The notes: generated by a model from the letters alone, not told the origin. A stretch of DNA of 48,992 bases from an uncultured Cellvibrionales bacterium (GCA_913031145.1 CAJWCO010000018.1:1-48992), one strand, 5' to 3'; shown: positions 26,028-36,617, counted from the stretch's first letter. Numbers and translations are program-made.

Positions 26028-28163
26028 ATGTCGAACATTAAGCGGCCCAGTCTTGACGATTGGGAGGCGTTGCTAAGTAAAGAAACACGTGGTTTGACGT
26101 CCGCGCAACTCACTCGGGAAACGCCTGAGGGAATTGTGATTAAGCCACTCTATACGGCCCAAGATACAGACGAGCTTGAGGGTGCAGACGCATTACCCGG
26201 GTTTGCTCCGTTCAAGCGCGGCCCAAAAGCGAGTATGTACGTTGGCCGACCCTGGACAGTGCGCCAGTACGCTGGATTTTCTACTGCTGCAGAGTCGAAT
26301 GCCTTTTACAAAAGGAATCTAGCTGCCGGTCAGCAAGGGCTATCGGTCGCCTTCGATTTGGCAACCCACCGTGGTTATGACTCGGATCATCCGCGTGTTG
26401 AGGGCGATGTTGGCAAGGCCGGTGTGGCGATTGACTCGGTAGAAGATATGAAGATTCTCTTCGATGGGATCCCTCTCGATGAAGTGTCGGTCTCTATGAC
26501 AATGAACGGAGCAGTATTGCCGGTAATGGCTAGCTTTATTGTTGCTGCTGAAGAACAAGGTGTTACACCCGCACAACTCACTGGCACACTGCAGAATGAC
26601 ATTCTGAAAGAGTTTATGGTCCGCAATACCTATATTTACCCTCCACAGCCGTCGATGCGAATCGTCGCTGATATCATTGCTTACTCAGCACAACACATGC
26701 CTAAATATAACTCGATATCGATTTCCGGTTACCATATGCATGAGGCGGGTGCCACAAACGTGCAGGAACTGGCCTATACCATCGCAGACGGTATTGAATA
26801 TGTGCGCACCGCCATGAAGCGTGGACTTGAAGTCGACCAATTCGCACCGCGTTTATCTTTCTTTTTTGCCGTCGGTATGAATTTCTTTATGGAGATTGCC
26901 AAATTGCGTGCTGCGCGTATTCTTTGGGCGACGCTGATGGACGAATTGTTTTCGCCGCAGGATCCTCGGTCTTTGATGCTCCGGACCCACTGCCAGACCT
27001 CGGGGGTGAGTCTTACCAGCCAAGATCCTTACAATAACATTATGCGCACGACGATCGAAGCGATGTCGGCGGTACTGGGTGGTACGCAATCGTTACATAG
27101 CAACTCGTTTGACGAGGCGCTCGGACTTCCGACTGAATTTTCGTCGCGCATTGCGCGCAACACGCAATTGGTTATTCAGGAAGAAACGGGTATTACCGAC
27201 GTGATCGATCCGCTCGCGGGCTCTTATTATGTGGAGAGCCTAACCAGTGAATTAGTCACTGCAGCGCGAACGTTAATTGACGAAGTCGAGGCGTTAGGTG
27301 GTATGACGCGAGCGGTAGAGTCCGGCCTGCCAAAATTGCGTATTGAAGAGGCCGCGGCGCGGCGCCAAGCGCGAATTGATCGCGGTGAAGAGGTGATTGT
27401 CGGCGTGAATAAGTACCAAGCCAATCTTGATGACCCGGTCGATGTGCTGTCGATTGATAATAGCGCGGTTCGTGAGGCGCAAGTCGAGCGTCTTCGTCAG
27501 GTGCGTGATAATCGCGATCCAACAATATGCAGTGCAACGCTTCAAACACTGACCGATGCTGCTCAAACTGGCCATGGTAATCTTCTTGAATTAGCGATTG
27601 ATGCGGCGCGCGCGCGGGCTACTGTGGGTGAAATTTCTGACGCGCTCGAGACTCAATGGGGTCGGCATATCGCCAAACAACGCGCGATAACGGGTGTTTA
27701 TGGGGCATCTTATGCAGGAGACGAAAACTTCATGGAGATACAGCGAGATGTTGCCCAGTTTGCCGAGCAACAGGGACGTCGGCCGCGGATGTTGGTGGTC
27801 AAGATGGGGCAAGATGGACACGACCGTGGAGCTAAGGTGATTGCCACCGCTTTTGCCGATATGGGCTTTGATGTCGATATAGGCCCGATGTTTCAGACGC
27901 CTGCCGAAGCGGCGCGCCAGGCGATTGAAAATGATGTTCATATTGTCGGTATTTCTTCGCAGGCTGCGGGACATAAAACGTTGGTTCCGCAGTTGCTTGA
28001 CGCGCTGCGCTCTGCAGGTTCTGGGGACGTTGTGGTGGTCTGTGGTGGTGTAATCCCACCGCAGGACTATGCGGAGTTAGAGGCAGCGGGTGTGGCCGCG
28101 ATCTTTGGTCCAGGCACCCACATACCAGAGGCCGCGGCGCGTGTTCTGGCGCTGATTAAGTGA
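26028..28163 (+). CDS. Methylmalonyl-CoA mutase, single-chain
   Basis: This adenosylcobalamin enzyme interconverts (R)-methylmalonyl-CoA and succinyl-CoA. The 711-residue protein fuses the catalytic TIM barrel ([18 protein letters not shown] near 66, [12 protein letters not shown] near 232, [15 protein letters not shown] near 350) to a C-terminal cobalamin domain. The latter has D596-G-H598-D-R-G601, H598 being the lower cobalt ligand, and GGVIPPQDY. The single-chain form matches ScpA/human-type homodimers rather than MutA-MutB heterodimers. GAGGAG precedes the ATG. It leads the operon with pccB, pccA and meaB. The epimerase needed for the S-to-R step is not in the window. Confidence 0.97.
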   Translation: MSNIKRPSLDDWEALLSKETRGLTSAQLTRETPEGIVIKPLYTAQDTDELEGADALPGFAPFKRGPKASMYVGRPWTVRQYAGFSTAAESNAFYKRNLAAGQQGLSVAFDLATHRGYDSDHPRVEGDVGKAGVAIDSVEDMKILFDGIPLDEVSVSMTMNGAVLPVMASFIVAAEEQGVTPAQLTGTLQNDILKEFMVRNTYIYPPQPSMRIVADIIAYSAQHMPKYNSISISGYHMHEAGATNVQELAYTIADGIEYVRTAMKRGLEVDQFAPRLSFFFAVGMNFFMEIAKLRAARILWATLMDELFSPQDPRSLMLRTHCQTSGVSLTSQDPYNNIMRTTIEAMSAVLGGTQSLHSNSFDEALGLPTEFSSRIARNTQLVIQEETGITDVIDPLAGSYYVESLTSELVTAARTLIDEVEALGGMTRAVESGLPKLRIEEAAARRQARIDRGEEVIVGVNKYQANLDDPVDVLSIDNSAVREAQVERLRQVRDNRDPTICSATLQTLTDAAQTGHGNLLELAIDAARARATVGEISDALETQWGRHIAKQRAITGVYGASYAGDENFMEIQRDVAQFAEQQGRRPRMLVVKMGQDGHDRGAKVIATAFADMGFDVDIGPMFQTPAEAARQAIENDVHIVGISSQAAGHKTLVPQLLDALRSAGSGDVVVVCGGVIPPQDYAELEAAGVAAIFGPGTHIPEAAARVLALIK

Positions 28164-28273
28164 TTGACGTTGCGCCAGTGTTTTAGTCACATGGACACCA
28201 CACGTAGATCCTGACAGTAAGCGTATGACAGACCCTTGAGGGCTGGCAATAGGGTTCGGCCCTGGAGACGACG

Positions 28274-29806
28274 ATGCAAGACATTATTAGACAACTTGAA
28301 CAAAAACGTCAGGCGGCGCGCCTTGGTGGCGGTCAAAGACGTATTGACGCTCAGCATGCCAAGGGTAAATTAACGGCCCGAGAGCGCCTTGAGCTGTTGC
28401 TGGATGCCCACAGTTTTGAGGAATGGGATATGCTTGTTGAGCATCGTTGTCACGATTTCAATATGCAACAGACGCATATTCCAGGGGATGGTGTAGTGAC
28501 GGGATACGGCACCATAAATGGACGTTTGGTCTTTGTTTACAGTCAGGACTTTACTGTTTTTGGGGGTGCTCTGTCAGAGGCCCACGCTGAGAAAATATGT
28601 AAATTAATGGATCAGGCAATGAAGGTCGGCGCGCCTATTATCGGGCTAAATGATTCTGGCGGTGCACGTATTCAGGAGGGTGTCGCGTCGCTGGGGGGGT
28701 ATGCCGATGTTTTTCAGCGCAACGTCTTAGCGTCTGGAGTGGTTCCTCAATTGTCGCTGGTTATGGGGCCGTGCGCGGGCGGTGCTGTTTACTCGCCGGC
28801 GATTACCGATTTTACGTTTATGGTGAAAGACAGCGCCTATATGTTTGTCACCGGTCCCGAGGTCGTCAAAACGGTCACGCACGAAGAGGTGAGTGCCGAG
28901 CAGTTGGGTGGCGCAAGAACGCATACCAGCGTATCTGGGGTTGCGGACTTGGCGTTTGAAAATGACATCGAGGCGCTCATCAGTCTGCGTCATTTTATCA
29001 ACTTTTTACCCGCAAATAACCGCGAAAGAGCGCCGCGTTGGCCAACTGATGATACCGCAGATCGTCAAGATTTAGCGCTCGACACGTTGGTCCCCGAAGA
29101 TCCCAACAAACCCTATGACATGCATGAGGCGATTTTAAAAATTGCCGATGAAGGGGCATTTTTTGAATTGCAGGTCAACTATGCGAAAAATATTATTATT
29201 GGTTTTATCCGCATAGAAGGCACGACGGTCGGCGTTGTAGCCAACCAGCCTATGGTATTGGCAGGCTGTCTTGACATTGATGCATCCCGAAAGGCGGCGC
29301 GCTTTATTCGCTTTTGTGACGCGTTTAATATTTCGCTATTGACGTTAGTGGATGTGCCGGGGTTTATGCCGGGTACCGCGCAGGAGTACGGTGGAATTAT
29401 CAAGCACGGCGCTAAATTACTGTACGCCTATGCCGAGTGTACAGTGCCGAAGATTACGCTGATTACCCGCAAAGCTTATGGTGGCGCTTATGATGTCATG
29501 TCGTCAAAACACCTTCGCGGAGACGTCAATTTGGCATGGCCCAGCGCGGAAATAGCCGTGATGGGCCCCAAGGGAGCCGTAGAAATCATCTTCCGCAAGG
29601 ACCTTCACGATCAAGCCAAGATTGCGTCCCACACAGAAGAGTACAAAGCCAAATTTGCCAACCCATTTATCGCGAGTGAACGCGGCTATATTGACGATGT
29701 CATCTTGCCTCATAACACGCGTCAACGCGTGGCGCGGTCGTTAGCCATGTTGCGCAATAAGTCGTTGGAAAATCCGTGGCGAAAGCATGGGAATATTCCG
29801 TTGTAG
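28274..29806 (+). CDS. pccB: Propionyl-CoA carboxylase beta (carboxyltransferase) subunit
   Basis: The beta subunit transfers the carboxyl group from carboxybiotin to propionyl-CoA, giving (S)-methylmalonyl-CoA. The 510-residue protein has both crotonase-fold halves. The N-half has [23 protein letters not shown] and [17 protein letters not shown], which form the acyl-CoA site. The C-half has [23 protein letters not shown] and [17 protein letters not shown]. Ending in [11 protein letters not shown] is typical. It is cotranscribed between the mutase (110-base gap) and pccA (97-base gap). Acetyl-CoA or methylcrotonyl-CoA carboxylases are related, but the neighbours favour propionyl-CoA. Confidence 0.95.
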   Translation: MQDIIRQLEQKRQAARLGGGQRRIDAQHAKGKLTARERLELLLDAHSFEEWDMLVEHRCHDFNMQQTHIPGDGVVTGYGTINGRLVFVYSQDFTVFGGALSEAHAEKICKLMDQAMKVGAPIIGLNDSGGARIQEGVASLGGYADVFQRNVLASGVVPQLSLVMGPCAGGAVYSPAITDFTFMVKDSAYMFVTGPEVVKTVTHEEVSAEQLGGARTHTSVSGVADLAFENDIEALISLRHFINFLPANNRERAPRWPTDDTADRQDLALDTLVPEDPNKPYDMHEAILKIADEGAFFELQVNYAKNIIIGFIRIEGTTVGVVANQPMVLAGCLDIDASRKAARFIRFCDAFNISLLTLVDVPGFMPGTAQEYGGIIKHGAKLLYAYAECTVPKITLITRKAYGGAYDVMSSKHLRGDVNLAWPSAEIAVMGPKGAVEIIFRKDLHDQAKIASHTEEYKAKFANPFIASERGYIDDVILPHNTRQRVARSLAMLRNKSLENPWRKHGNIPL

Positions 29807-29903
29807 CGGTTTTAGTATAAAAGACTCTGATTGCATGGTCGGGGTGGAGGCGGGGTAGCCCGAGTGGCTTAAACTGACGATAACGACGTATCGAGTAGTA
29901 AAC

Positions 29904-31889
29904 ATGGTATTCAATAAAATCTTGGTAGCCAACCGCGGAGAGATAGCATGCCGTATTTTTTCTACCGCAAAACGCCTAGGCATTGCCACTGTTGCGGTGT
30001 TTTCAGATGCGGACCGTCACGCGCGCCATGTTGGTATGGCGGACGAATCGGTCAATCTTGGTGGTCAATCGTCTGCAGAAAGCTACTTGGTGATCGAAAA
30101 AATCTTACATGCATGCCGGCAGACAGGCGCAGATGCCGTTCACCCAGGCTATGGCTTTCTTTCTGAAAATGCAGAATTTAGAGCTGCATTAGATACAGCA
30201 GGTCTTGTTTTTGTTGGGCCAGCTCTGCATGCCATAAAATCAATGGGTGACAAGATTACATCTAAATTAATCGCCAAAAAGGCTGGTGTGAATACGATTC
30301 CAGGCTATACGGATGTTGTCGTCGATGCCGACCACGCGGTAGCTGTTAGCGCTGAGATTGGCTATCCCGTGATGATCAAGGCATCGGCAGGCGGGGGTGG
30401 TAAAGGTATGCGTGTGGCATGGGACGAAGCAGCGTGTCGCGAGGGATTTCAGCGCGCAACTAATGAAGCGCGCGCGAGTTTTGGCGATGATCGCGTGTTC
30501 ATCGAAAAGTTTATTCAAGAACCCCGACACATAGAGATTCAGGTAATGGCGGATACGCATGGCAACGTGCTCTATCTGGGAGAACGCGAATGCTCGATCC
30601 AACGCCGACATCAAAAAGTGATTGAAGAGGCGCCCTCGCCCTTTTTGGATGAAGCGACACGGCGGGCGATGGGTGAGCAGAGTTGTGCACTGGCGCGCGC
30701 GGTAGGCTATCAATCTGCAGGTACGGTCGAATTCATTGCCGATGCCGAGCGCAATTTTTATTTTTTAGAGATGAATACACGCTTGCAAGTCGAACATCCG
30801 GTGACCGAGTGTGTGACCGGCTTCGACCTTGTTGAGTGGATGATAATTATCGCGAGTGGCGGTTGTCTGCCTGTGAATCAAGACGCCGTCGTGCTCAAAG
30901 GGTGGGCGTTGGAGGCCCGTGTTTATGCGGAGGATCCGCTGCGTAATTTTATGCCCTCTACCGGTCGGCTAGTCGGTTACTGTGAACCCGAGGGAGAGGG
31001 CGTTCGGGTCGATAGCGGGGTGATTGAAGGCGGTGAGGTCTCGATCTATTACGACCCGATGATCGCAAAGGTCATTACCTACGGTGCGGATCGCGGTGAG
31101 GCTGTAGAGCGTATGTCAACGGCTCTTGATGGGTACTATATCCGCGGCGTGAATCACAATATCAGTTTTCTCAGTGCACTGATGGGACATCCGCGGTTTA
31201 TTGCGGGACGCCTGACCACCAACTTTATCGCTGACGAATATGCTGACGGCTTTAACGCGGCGCATGTGTCAACGGAGGACTCGCTTGTCATGGTGGCTGT
31301 GGTTGCCGCACTTCATCATCGAAAAATGGCGCGCGCGGCATTGTTGTCGGGCCAATTAGAAGGTCGGGAGTATAGCCCGCCCAGCGATTGGATGGTGCTG
31401 CTGGGCGCCCAGTCGTTTTCGGTACAAATGCACTCGGACACAAGCGGTGTGCGCGTGCTGCTGGCAAATGATGAATGGTTGGTGGAAACGAAATGGCGTC
31501 TCGGTGAACCTTTGGTGAAAGCTAAAGTTAACGGAAGGGATGTGATCTTACAGGTCGAGAGTAACGAGATAACTTTTTGCCTGCGCTATCGTGGGACAGA
31601 ATTAGAGGCACGAGTCTTGTCGCCCCGCGCCGCTGAATTGAGCGTGCATCTGCTTCACAAAGAACCTGTCGATATGTCAAAGTTTCTGATATCGCCCATG
31701 CCTGGATTGCTTGTCAGTCTGTCAGTAGAGGCTGGCGCGAGTGTAAAAAAAGGGCAAGAACTTGCCGTCGTTGAGGCAATGAAAATGGAAAATAGTTTGT
31801 ACGCCGCTGATGACGGAACTATATTAATGCTCTCGGCGACGGTGGGCGATACTTTAGCTGTCGACCAAGTTATTCTTGAATTTGAATAG
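29904..31889 (+). CDS. pccA: Propionyl-CoA carboxylase alpha (biotin) subunit
   Basis: The alpha subunit carboxylates its own biotin using ATP and bicarbonate. The 661-residue protein contains a biotin carboxylase domain (1-450), with KILVANRGEIACRI, the ATP-grasp loop KASAGGGGKGMR and EMNTRLQVEHPVTE. A beta-rich linking domain follows (about 480-590), then a biotinyl domain with the biotin-accepting K627 in EAMKMEN. The beta partner is the preceding gene. Bicarbonate use ties it to the carbonic anhydrase gene just beyond meaB. The ribosome site before the ATG is weak. Confidence 0.96.
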   Translation: MVFNKILVANRGEIACRIFSTAKRLGIATVAVFSDADRHARHVGMADESVNLGGQSSAESYLVIEKILHACRQTGADAVHPGYGFLSENAEFRAALDTAGLVFVGPALHAIKSMGDKITSKLIAKKAGVNTIPGYTDVVVDADHAVAVSAEIGYPVMIKASAGGGGKGMRVAWDEAACREGFQRATNEARASFGDDRVFIEKFIQEPRHIEIQVMADTHGNVLYLGERECSIQRRHQKVIEEAPSPFLDEATRRAMGEQSCALARAVGYQSAGTVEFIADAERNFYFLEMNTRLQVEHPVTECVTGFDLVEWMIIIASGGCLPVNQDAVVLKGWALEARVYAEDPLRNFMPSTGRLVGYCEPEGEGVRVDSGVIEGGEVSIYYDPMIAKVITYGADRGEAVERMSTALDGYYIRGVNHNISFLSALMGHPRFIAGRLTTNFIADEYADGFNAAHVSTEDSLVMVAVVAALHHRKMARAALLSGQLEGREYSPPSDWMVLLGAQSFSVQMHSDTSGVRVLLANDEWLVETKWRLGEPLVKAKVNGRDVILQVESNEITFCLRYRGTELEARVLSPRAAELSVHLLHKEPVDMSKFLISPMPGLLVSLSVEAGASVKKGQELAVVEAMKMENSLYAADDGTILMLSATVGDTLAVDQVILEFE

Positions 31890-31951
31890 CCTAGCGTTCA
31901 GTATCATAGCTTTCGTTATGGCGTGTTAACCCGCTGTGTAGAGACGATGCG

Positions 31952-32929
31952 ATGAGCACCACCCAAAATTTGGTCAGCGATATTCTAGACGGCGATCGCC
32001 GCGCTTTAGCCAAAGGCATTACGCTTATCGAATCGACGCGTCCTGATCACCGAGATCTTGCAGCGAACCTGCTTGAGGTGCTAATGCCTGCTACGGGGAC
32101 TGCGTTTCGCATTGGTATTTCCGGTGCGCCCGGAGTGGGTAAATCAACCTTCATAGAAGCCTTTGGCAATTACTTGATTGACAATGGCCATCGAGTGGCG
32201 GTTTTGGCAGTGGATCCCACATCCGCTGTGAGCGGCGGAGCGATACTGGGCGATAAGACGCGTATGCAGACACTGGCTGTGCGTGACGCCGCGTTTATTA
32301 GGCCATCGGCGGCGGGCGCCACGTTGGGGGGCGTAACGCGCCGTACGCGTGAATCGCTATTGCTGTGTGAAGCGGCTGGATTCGATATTATCCTCGTTGA
32401 AACGGTGGGAGTTGGGCAGTCTGAGACCGCTGTAGCGAGTATGACAGACGCGTTTTTGTTGATGCTCCTTCCTGCTGCAGGCGATGACTTGCAGGGTATT
32501 AAACGCGGAATTATGGAGTTGGCGGATATTATCTTGGTCAACAAAGCCGATGGCGAGCAGCGGAATATGGCATTCCAAACGCGTGCTGACTACCGAGCTG
32601 CATTGCCGTTTATTCAGCCTCGACATCGCTCGTGGAAAACCTCGGTATCAACCTGTTCGGCGCTAGAGCAACAAGGCATGGATGAGGTCTGGGAAAAGTT
32701 GCAAGCACTGCGCCATGCGCTCACAGACTCTGGTGAATGGTTGTTGCAACGCGCTGATCAGGCGCGGTCTTGGATGTGGTCTGAAACAGCCGAGATTCTG
32801 TTGACCGAACTCAGAGAGGCGCCTGAAGTTATCGCCTTGGTGTCGAGCTTAGAAGCGCGAGTTCGTTGTGGCGAACTCCCCGCGACTGTTGCTGCACAAC
32901 GGTTGGTGCAAGCCTATCTGGGTGACTAA
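31952..32929 (+). CDS. meaB: Methylmalonyl-CoA mutase-associated GTPase MeaB
   Basis: MeaB (also called ArgK, human MMAA) is a G3E-class GTPase. It gates cobalamin loading and protects methylmalonyl-CoA mutase from inactivation. The 325-residue protein shows P-loop GAPGVGKS (58-65), VLAVDPTSAVSGGAILGDKTRM, Walker B-type ILVETVGVGQSE, and NKADG base recognition. It is the last gene of the mutase-pccB-pccA operon, as expected. It ends five bases from the convergent carbonic anhydrase gene. Confidence 0.97.
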   Translation: MSTTQNLVSDILDGDRRALAKGITLIESTRPDHRDLAANLLEVLMPATGTAFRIGISGAPGVGKSTFIEAFGNYLIDNGHRVAVLAVDPTSAVSGGAILGDKTRMQTLAVRDAAFIRPSAAGATLGGVTRRTRESLLLCEAAGFDIILVETVGVGQSETAVASMTDAFLLMLLPAAGDDLQGIKRGIMELADIILVNKADGEQRNMAFQTRADYRAALPFIQPRHRSWKTSVSTCSALEQQGMDEVWEKLQALRHALTDSGEWLLQRADQARSWMWSETAEILLTELREAPEVIALVSSLEARVRCGELPATVAAQRLVQAYLGD

Positions 32930-32934
32930 ATAGG

Positions 32935-33546
32935 TTACGTGTTGCGCTCAGACAGAGACGACACACTTGGGGTTAGTTGGCGGAGAACACCTTGGTCCAA
33001 TTGGTAGATCAGGCCATGAATCGTTAGCGGCGATCCAGATTCCCAGGCGCTCAGCACGCTGGGCGACGCGCAGAGGTTATTCATCTGTTCAATGACGTTG
33101 AGTTCGCATAAACGATCAACTTTTGGTTGTCCCTGCAAGCGGCTCAGCTCGTCAGTATGCAGGCGCGCGACATCGCCGATGTGACGGAGCCAGTTGTCAA
33201 TTAATCCCAGCGGCTGCTCATTCAATGCAGCCGCAACGCCACCGCAACCATAATGCCCGCACACGATGATGTGCCTGACTTTCAATACTTCGACCGCATA
33301 CTGCACAACCGACGTACAGCTAAGATCGTCATGGACCACGAGGTTGGCAATGTTTCTGTGCACGAACATCTCGCCAGGCTGCAGATCCAGAATTCGTTCT
33401 GTTGACACACGACTATCTGAGCATCCAATCCATAGATACTCTGGACGTTGTTCTTCGGCTAATTGGCTAAAAAAATTGGGTTGCTGCTTTTTTATTTTAT
33501 TTGCCCATGCAGTATTACGAGCGATTAAATCCTTCAAATCGTTCAA
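32935..33546 (-). CDS. can: Beta-carbonic anhydrase (Can/YadF type)
   Basis: This zinc enzyme interconverts CO2 and bicarbonate. Zinc and catalytic residues lie in WIGCSDSR (Cys, Asp, Arg) and CGHYGCGG (His, Cys). LNDLKDLIARNTAW, FVHRNIANLV and NWLRHIGDV follow E. coli Can closely. I chose the TTG at 33544-33546, because GGAG lies eight bases upstream and the protein then starts where E. coli Can starts. The frame is open to a GTG at 33613-33615, but that lacks a ribosome site and would overlap nrdJb. It is convergent with meaB and may feed bicarbonate to propionyl-CoA carboxylase. Confidence 0.93.
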   Translation of the reverse strand: MNDLKDLIARNTAWANKIKKQQPNFFSQLAEEQRPEYLWIGCSDSRVSTERILDLQPGEMFVHRNIANLVVHDDLSCTSVVQYAVEVLKVRHIIVCGHYGCGGVAAALNEQPLGLIDNWLRHIGDVARLHTDELSRLQGQPKVDRLCELNVIEQMNNLCASPSVLSAWESGSPLTIHGLIYQLDQGVLRQLTPSVSSLSERNT

Positions 33547-33592
33547 TGCCGAGTCTCCAAACGCGGTTTCTGCATACGCTACCCGATTGCCT

Positions 33593-34261
33593 CTAGCCGC
33601 ATTTTGAATCGCCACAATTTAAGCAGGTCATGCAGCCGTCCATCAGGATGACCGCTTTAGTACTGCACTTTTTACAGACATTAGCGGTCGCTGGAAAGTC
33701 GTTTACAACCTCGCGGGTGCCTTCGTATTCGGCGCGCTTTTCGTTCATTATTTTACGCTGATATTCGGGTATTTCACTCGGTTTCAGCAAGCCGATTTTC
33801 TGTAGGTGATCTTCAACAGCCCACCCTATCTCTGCTACCAGCGAGGGCATGAACTTTCCGCCTGGTTTAAAGTAACCGCCCTGCGGATCAAAGACTGCCT
33901 TTAACTCTTCCACTAAAAACGTACAATCACCGCCTTTCCGAAACACCGCAGAGATGACCCGCGTGAGAGCAACGATCCACTGAAAGTGGTCCATATTTTT
34001 AGAATTGATAAAAATTTCAAACGGTCGACGCAGTTCATGGTCGGTTCCCTCGTTTAAAATAATATCGTTGATGGTCAGATACAGGGCATGATCAGACATC
34101 GGCGTCTTAATTTTATAGGTGCTGCCGGAAAGGGCTTCTGGGCGTGATACTTTTTCATGCATTTGGACAATGTTACTGTCATTGACAGCAGGTTGACCTT
34201 GCGCCTTTTCGTCATCCGTGACGACTTTGTAACCGACAATTTTTCTTTCGATTTTTTTCAT
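33593..34261 (-). CDS. nrdJb: Class II ribonucleotide reductase, small C-terminal chain NrdJb
   Basis: In the split Pseudomonas-type class II enzyme, NrdJb supplies the C-terminal part of the adenosylcobalamin-dependent reductase. The 222-residue product from the ATG at 34261 (MKKIERKIVGYKVV, GGGAG upstream) carries a TSCPD-like region (LTRVISAVFRKGGDCTFLVEEL). It ends with a cysteine-rich zinc-ribbon-like tail, VCKKCSTKAVILMDGCMTC and CGDSKC, likely to be the thiol-relay segment. It follows nrdJa by 44 bases. The frame is open 12 codons further upstream, without family support. Confidence 0.92.
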   Translation of the reverse strand: MKKIERKIVGYKVVTDDEKAQGQPAVNDSNIVQMHEKVSRPEALSGSTYKIKTPMSDHALYLTINDIILNEGTDHELRRPFEIFINSKNMDHFQWIVALTRVISAVFRKGGDCTFLVEELKAVFDPQGGYFKPGGKFMPSLVAEIGWAVEDHLQKIGLLKPSEIPEYQRKIMNEKRAEYEGTREVVNDFPATANVCKKCSTKAVILMDGCMTCLNCGDSKCG

Positions 34262-34305
34262 TAGAGTGGTTCTCCCTGGGTCTAGTAAGCGACCCATCCG
34301 TACAC

Positions 34306-36456
34306 TTAAAATTTTCCGTAGTAGCCTTCTTTGAGGGCGTCAAACAAGTTGGCTGCCGAGTGCATCTCGCCGTCATACTCGACTTCTTCGTTGCCCTTTA
34401 ACTCGATTGTTGAGCCGTCTTCAAGTGTGAAACTGTAAAGCGTGTTTTCTAGGTCTTGCTCTTTGACCAAAACACCTTGGAAGGCTTCGGGATTGAATCG
34501 AAAAGTCGTACATCCTTTCAGTCCTTGCTCAGCGGCATACAAATAAATATCTTTAAATGCGTCGTAGTCGCAGTCGGTGGGCACATTGATTGTTTTGGAG
34601 ATGGATGAATCAACCCACTTTTGCGCCGCGGCTTGAATGTCGACATGTTGCTTGGGCAGGATATCCTCGGAACTGACAAAGTAATCAGGCAACGCGTGCT
34701 CTGGTTCTTCGCTGAACGGCATGGCAGCACTGTTGATCAGCGTGCGATAGGCGAGCAATTCGTACGAATAAACGTCCACTTTTTCTTTAGTTTTGCGTCC
34801 TTCGCGTATGACGTTACGGGAGTAATGGTGAGCAAAGCTCGGCTCTATACCATTGCTCACATTGTTCGCTAACGACAGTGAGATGGTGCCAGTCGGTGCG
34901 ATGGACGAATGGTGGCTGAAGCGACACCCCTCATCAATAATCGCCTCCACCAACTGGGGTGCAACCGTAGCGATTTTCTGCATGTAGCGGCTGTATTTAC
35001 CTAGCAAAACTTTGCCAGCAATCAGGGTGCCCACTTTGATTCCATCGTTTGCTAATTCTGGCTGCTTGAATAGCATTTCTGCAGTGACTTTGAATTCGTC
35101 ATTCATGATGGGCGCGGGGCCTTTTTCGCGGGCTAGTTCTAGTCCCGCTTGCAAACCTGAGACTGCCATGTCGCGGGCAACGCGCTCGGTGAACTCCAGC
35201 GATTCTGGATCGCCATAGGTCATGCGCAACATGGTGATCGCAGATCCGAGACCGAGAAAACCCATTCCATGACGGCGTTTGTACTCAATTTCTTCTCGTT
35301 GCCTGTCGAGTGGAAGGCCATTAATTTCGACAACATTGTCGAGCATTCGAGTGAAAATACTCACCACCTCGGCATATTCGTCCCAGTCAAAATACGCGTC
35401 TTCGGTGAACGGCTTGCGCACGAACTTTGTCAGGTTGACCGATCCAAGCAGACAGCTTCCATAGGGAGGTAAGGGTTGTTCTCCACACGGGTTCGTTGCG
35501 CGAATATCTTCACAGAACCAGTTGTTGTTCAGCTTGTTGACTTGATCAATGAGAATAAAGCCGGGTTCAGCGAAGTCATAAGTGGACGACATAATGGCAT
35601 TCCACAATTTTTGCGCTCGGATCGTTTCATAAATCCGGCTCGCTACTAGCCCCTGTTTGTTGGTCACATAGCCGTCCGATGTGGGGAAGGACTTCCAAAT
35701 AATATCATCACCCTTAAGGTCTAACCCGCCATCGACTTCTTTCTGGGTCACGGGAAACGTAAGAGCCCAGTCACCGTCATCACGAACTGCGCGGATAAAT
35801 TCCTCGGTAATTAACAACGACAAATTAAACTGCCGTAGACGACCGTCTTCGCGCTTGGCGCGCACAAAATCCAAGACATCCGGATGGCTGACATCAAATG
35901 TCGCCATCTGAGCTCCGCGTCTACCCCCAGCAGAGGAGACTGTAAAACACATTTTGTCGAAAATATCCATAAATGACAAAGGACCAGAGGTGTAGGCTCC
36001 TGCGCCAGACACATAGGCACCTTTGGGGCGTAATGTCGAGAATTCATAACCAATACCGCAGCCTGCTTTCAGCGTTAATCCGGCCTCTAGGTTACGTTCT
36101 AAAATGCCTTGCATTGAATCAGGAACAATGCCTGAGACGGTGCAATTTATGGTGGAAGTCGCGGGCTTGTAGGCTTGGGCGCCTGCATTTGAAATAATTC
36201 GGCCCGCTGGAATGGCGCCTCGTTGCAGGGCCCATTCGAAGCGTTCTTGCCAGAGCGCCTGCAGGTCTTCGTCCTCAACACCAGCGAGAGCGACCGCTAC
36301 ACGCCGGTACGTTGCGCTGATATCTGCATCGACCGGTTCCATCTGCTTGTCTTTTAAGCGATATTTTTTGTCCCAAATATCCAACGATGCATCCTGCATT
36401 TCGATTTCACGCGATTTTGGCAGGGTCTTGACGGGTTTCAATTTAGCTACGCTCAT
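34306..36456 (-). CDS. nrdJa: Class II (B12-dependent) ribonucleotide reductase, large chain NrdJa
   Basis: This is the catalytic chain of the oxygen-independent, adenosylcobalamin-using reductase that turns ribonucleoside diphosphates or triphosphates into deoxyribonucleotides. The 716-residue protein has the first redox cysteine C105 in STINCTVSG, AGCGIGYEFSTLRP, the radical-site loop N322-P-C324-G-E326, and C335 in YGSCLLGSVNL. The ATG at 36456 (MSVAKLKPVK) has AAGGA upstream. The frame extends 14 codons further to 36498 without support. Upstream lie two NrdR boxes and a DnaA box. The neighbouring mutase module uses the same cofactor. Confidence 0.95.
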   Translation of the reverse strand: MSVAKLKPVKTLPKSREIEMQDASLDIWDKKYRLKDKQMEPVDADISATYRRVAVALAGVEDEDLQALWQERFEWALQRGAIPAGRIISNAGAQAYKPATSTINCTVSGIVPDSMQGILERNLEAGLTLKAGCGIGYEFSTLRPKGAYVSGAGAYTSGPLSFMDIFDKMCFTVSSAGGRRGAQMATFDVSHPDVLDFVRAKREDGRLRQFNLSLLITEEFIRAVRDDGDWALTFPVTQKEVDGGLDLKGDDIIWKSFPTSDGYVTNKQGLVASRIYETIRAQKLWNAIMSSTYDFAEPGFILIDQVNKLNNNWFCEDIRATNPCGEQPLPPYGSCLLGSVNLTKFVRKPFTEDAYFDWDEYAEVVSIFTRMLDNVVEINGLPLDRQREEIEYKRRHGMGFLGLGSAITMLRMTYGDPESLEFTERVARDMAVSGLQAGLELAREKGPAPIMNDEFKVTAEMLFKQPELANDGIKVGTLIAGKVLLGKYSRYMQKIATVAPQLVEAIIDEGCRFSHHSSIAPTGTISLSLANNVSNGIEPSFAHHYSRNVIREGRKTKEKVDVYSYELLAYRTLINSAAMPFSEEPEHALPDYFVSSEDILPKQHVDIQAAAQKWVDSSISKTINVPTDCDYDAFKDIYLYAAEQGLKGCTTFRFNPEAFQGVLVKEQDLENTLYSFTLEDGSTIELKGNEEVEYDGEMHSAANLFDALKEGYYGKF

Positions 36457-36570
36457 TTTTTGTCCTTTCTTTTTCAGAGTCTTTATATGTGTATACACGC
36501 TTTTCTGGCTTAAACACGATGCTTCAGGCTAATTTTTGGCCCGTCCATCATTGAATTTGATTACCAGTCT

Positions 36571-36586
36571 ACCCCACATTTAGTGT
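36571..36586 (-). promoter_or_regulatory. NrdR box, proximal to nrdJa
   Basis: Read on the minus strand, ACACTAAATGTGGGGT matches the NrdR consensus acaCwAtATaTwGtgt at 12 of 16 places, including all six most conserved positions. It is the nearer of two boxes to nrdJa. NrdR is the nucleotide-sensing repressor of ribonucleotide reductase genes. Confidence 0.7.
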
Positions 36587-36601
36587 CCATTAAAAGCCTG
36601 A

Positions 36602-36617
36602 ATACCACATATAGTGT
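36602..36617 (-). promoter_or_regulatory. NrdR box, distal to nrdJa
   Basis: Read on the minus strand, ACACTATATGTGGTAT matches the NrdR consensus at 13 of 16 places, including all six most conserved positions. It starts exactly 31 bases from the other box, with a 15-base spacer. That is the tandem spacing typical of NrdR-controlled promoters. Confidence 0.75.

Noticed and set aside
29850-29880. tRNA-Ser-like D-arm string (GCCCGAGTGGCTTAAAC) between pccB and pccA
   Set aside because: No anticodon arm, T-arm or acceptor pairing follows, so it is a chance match.
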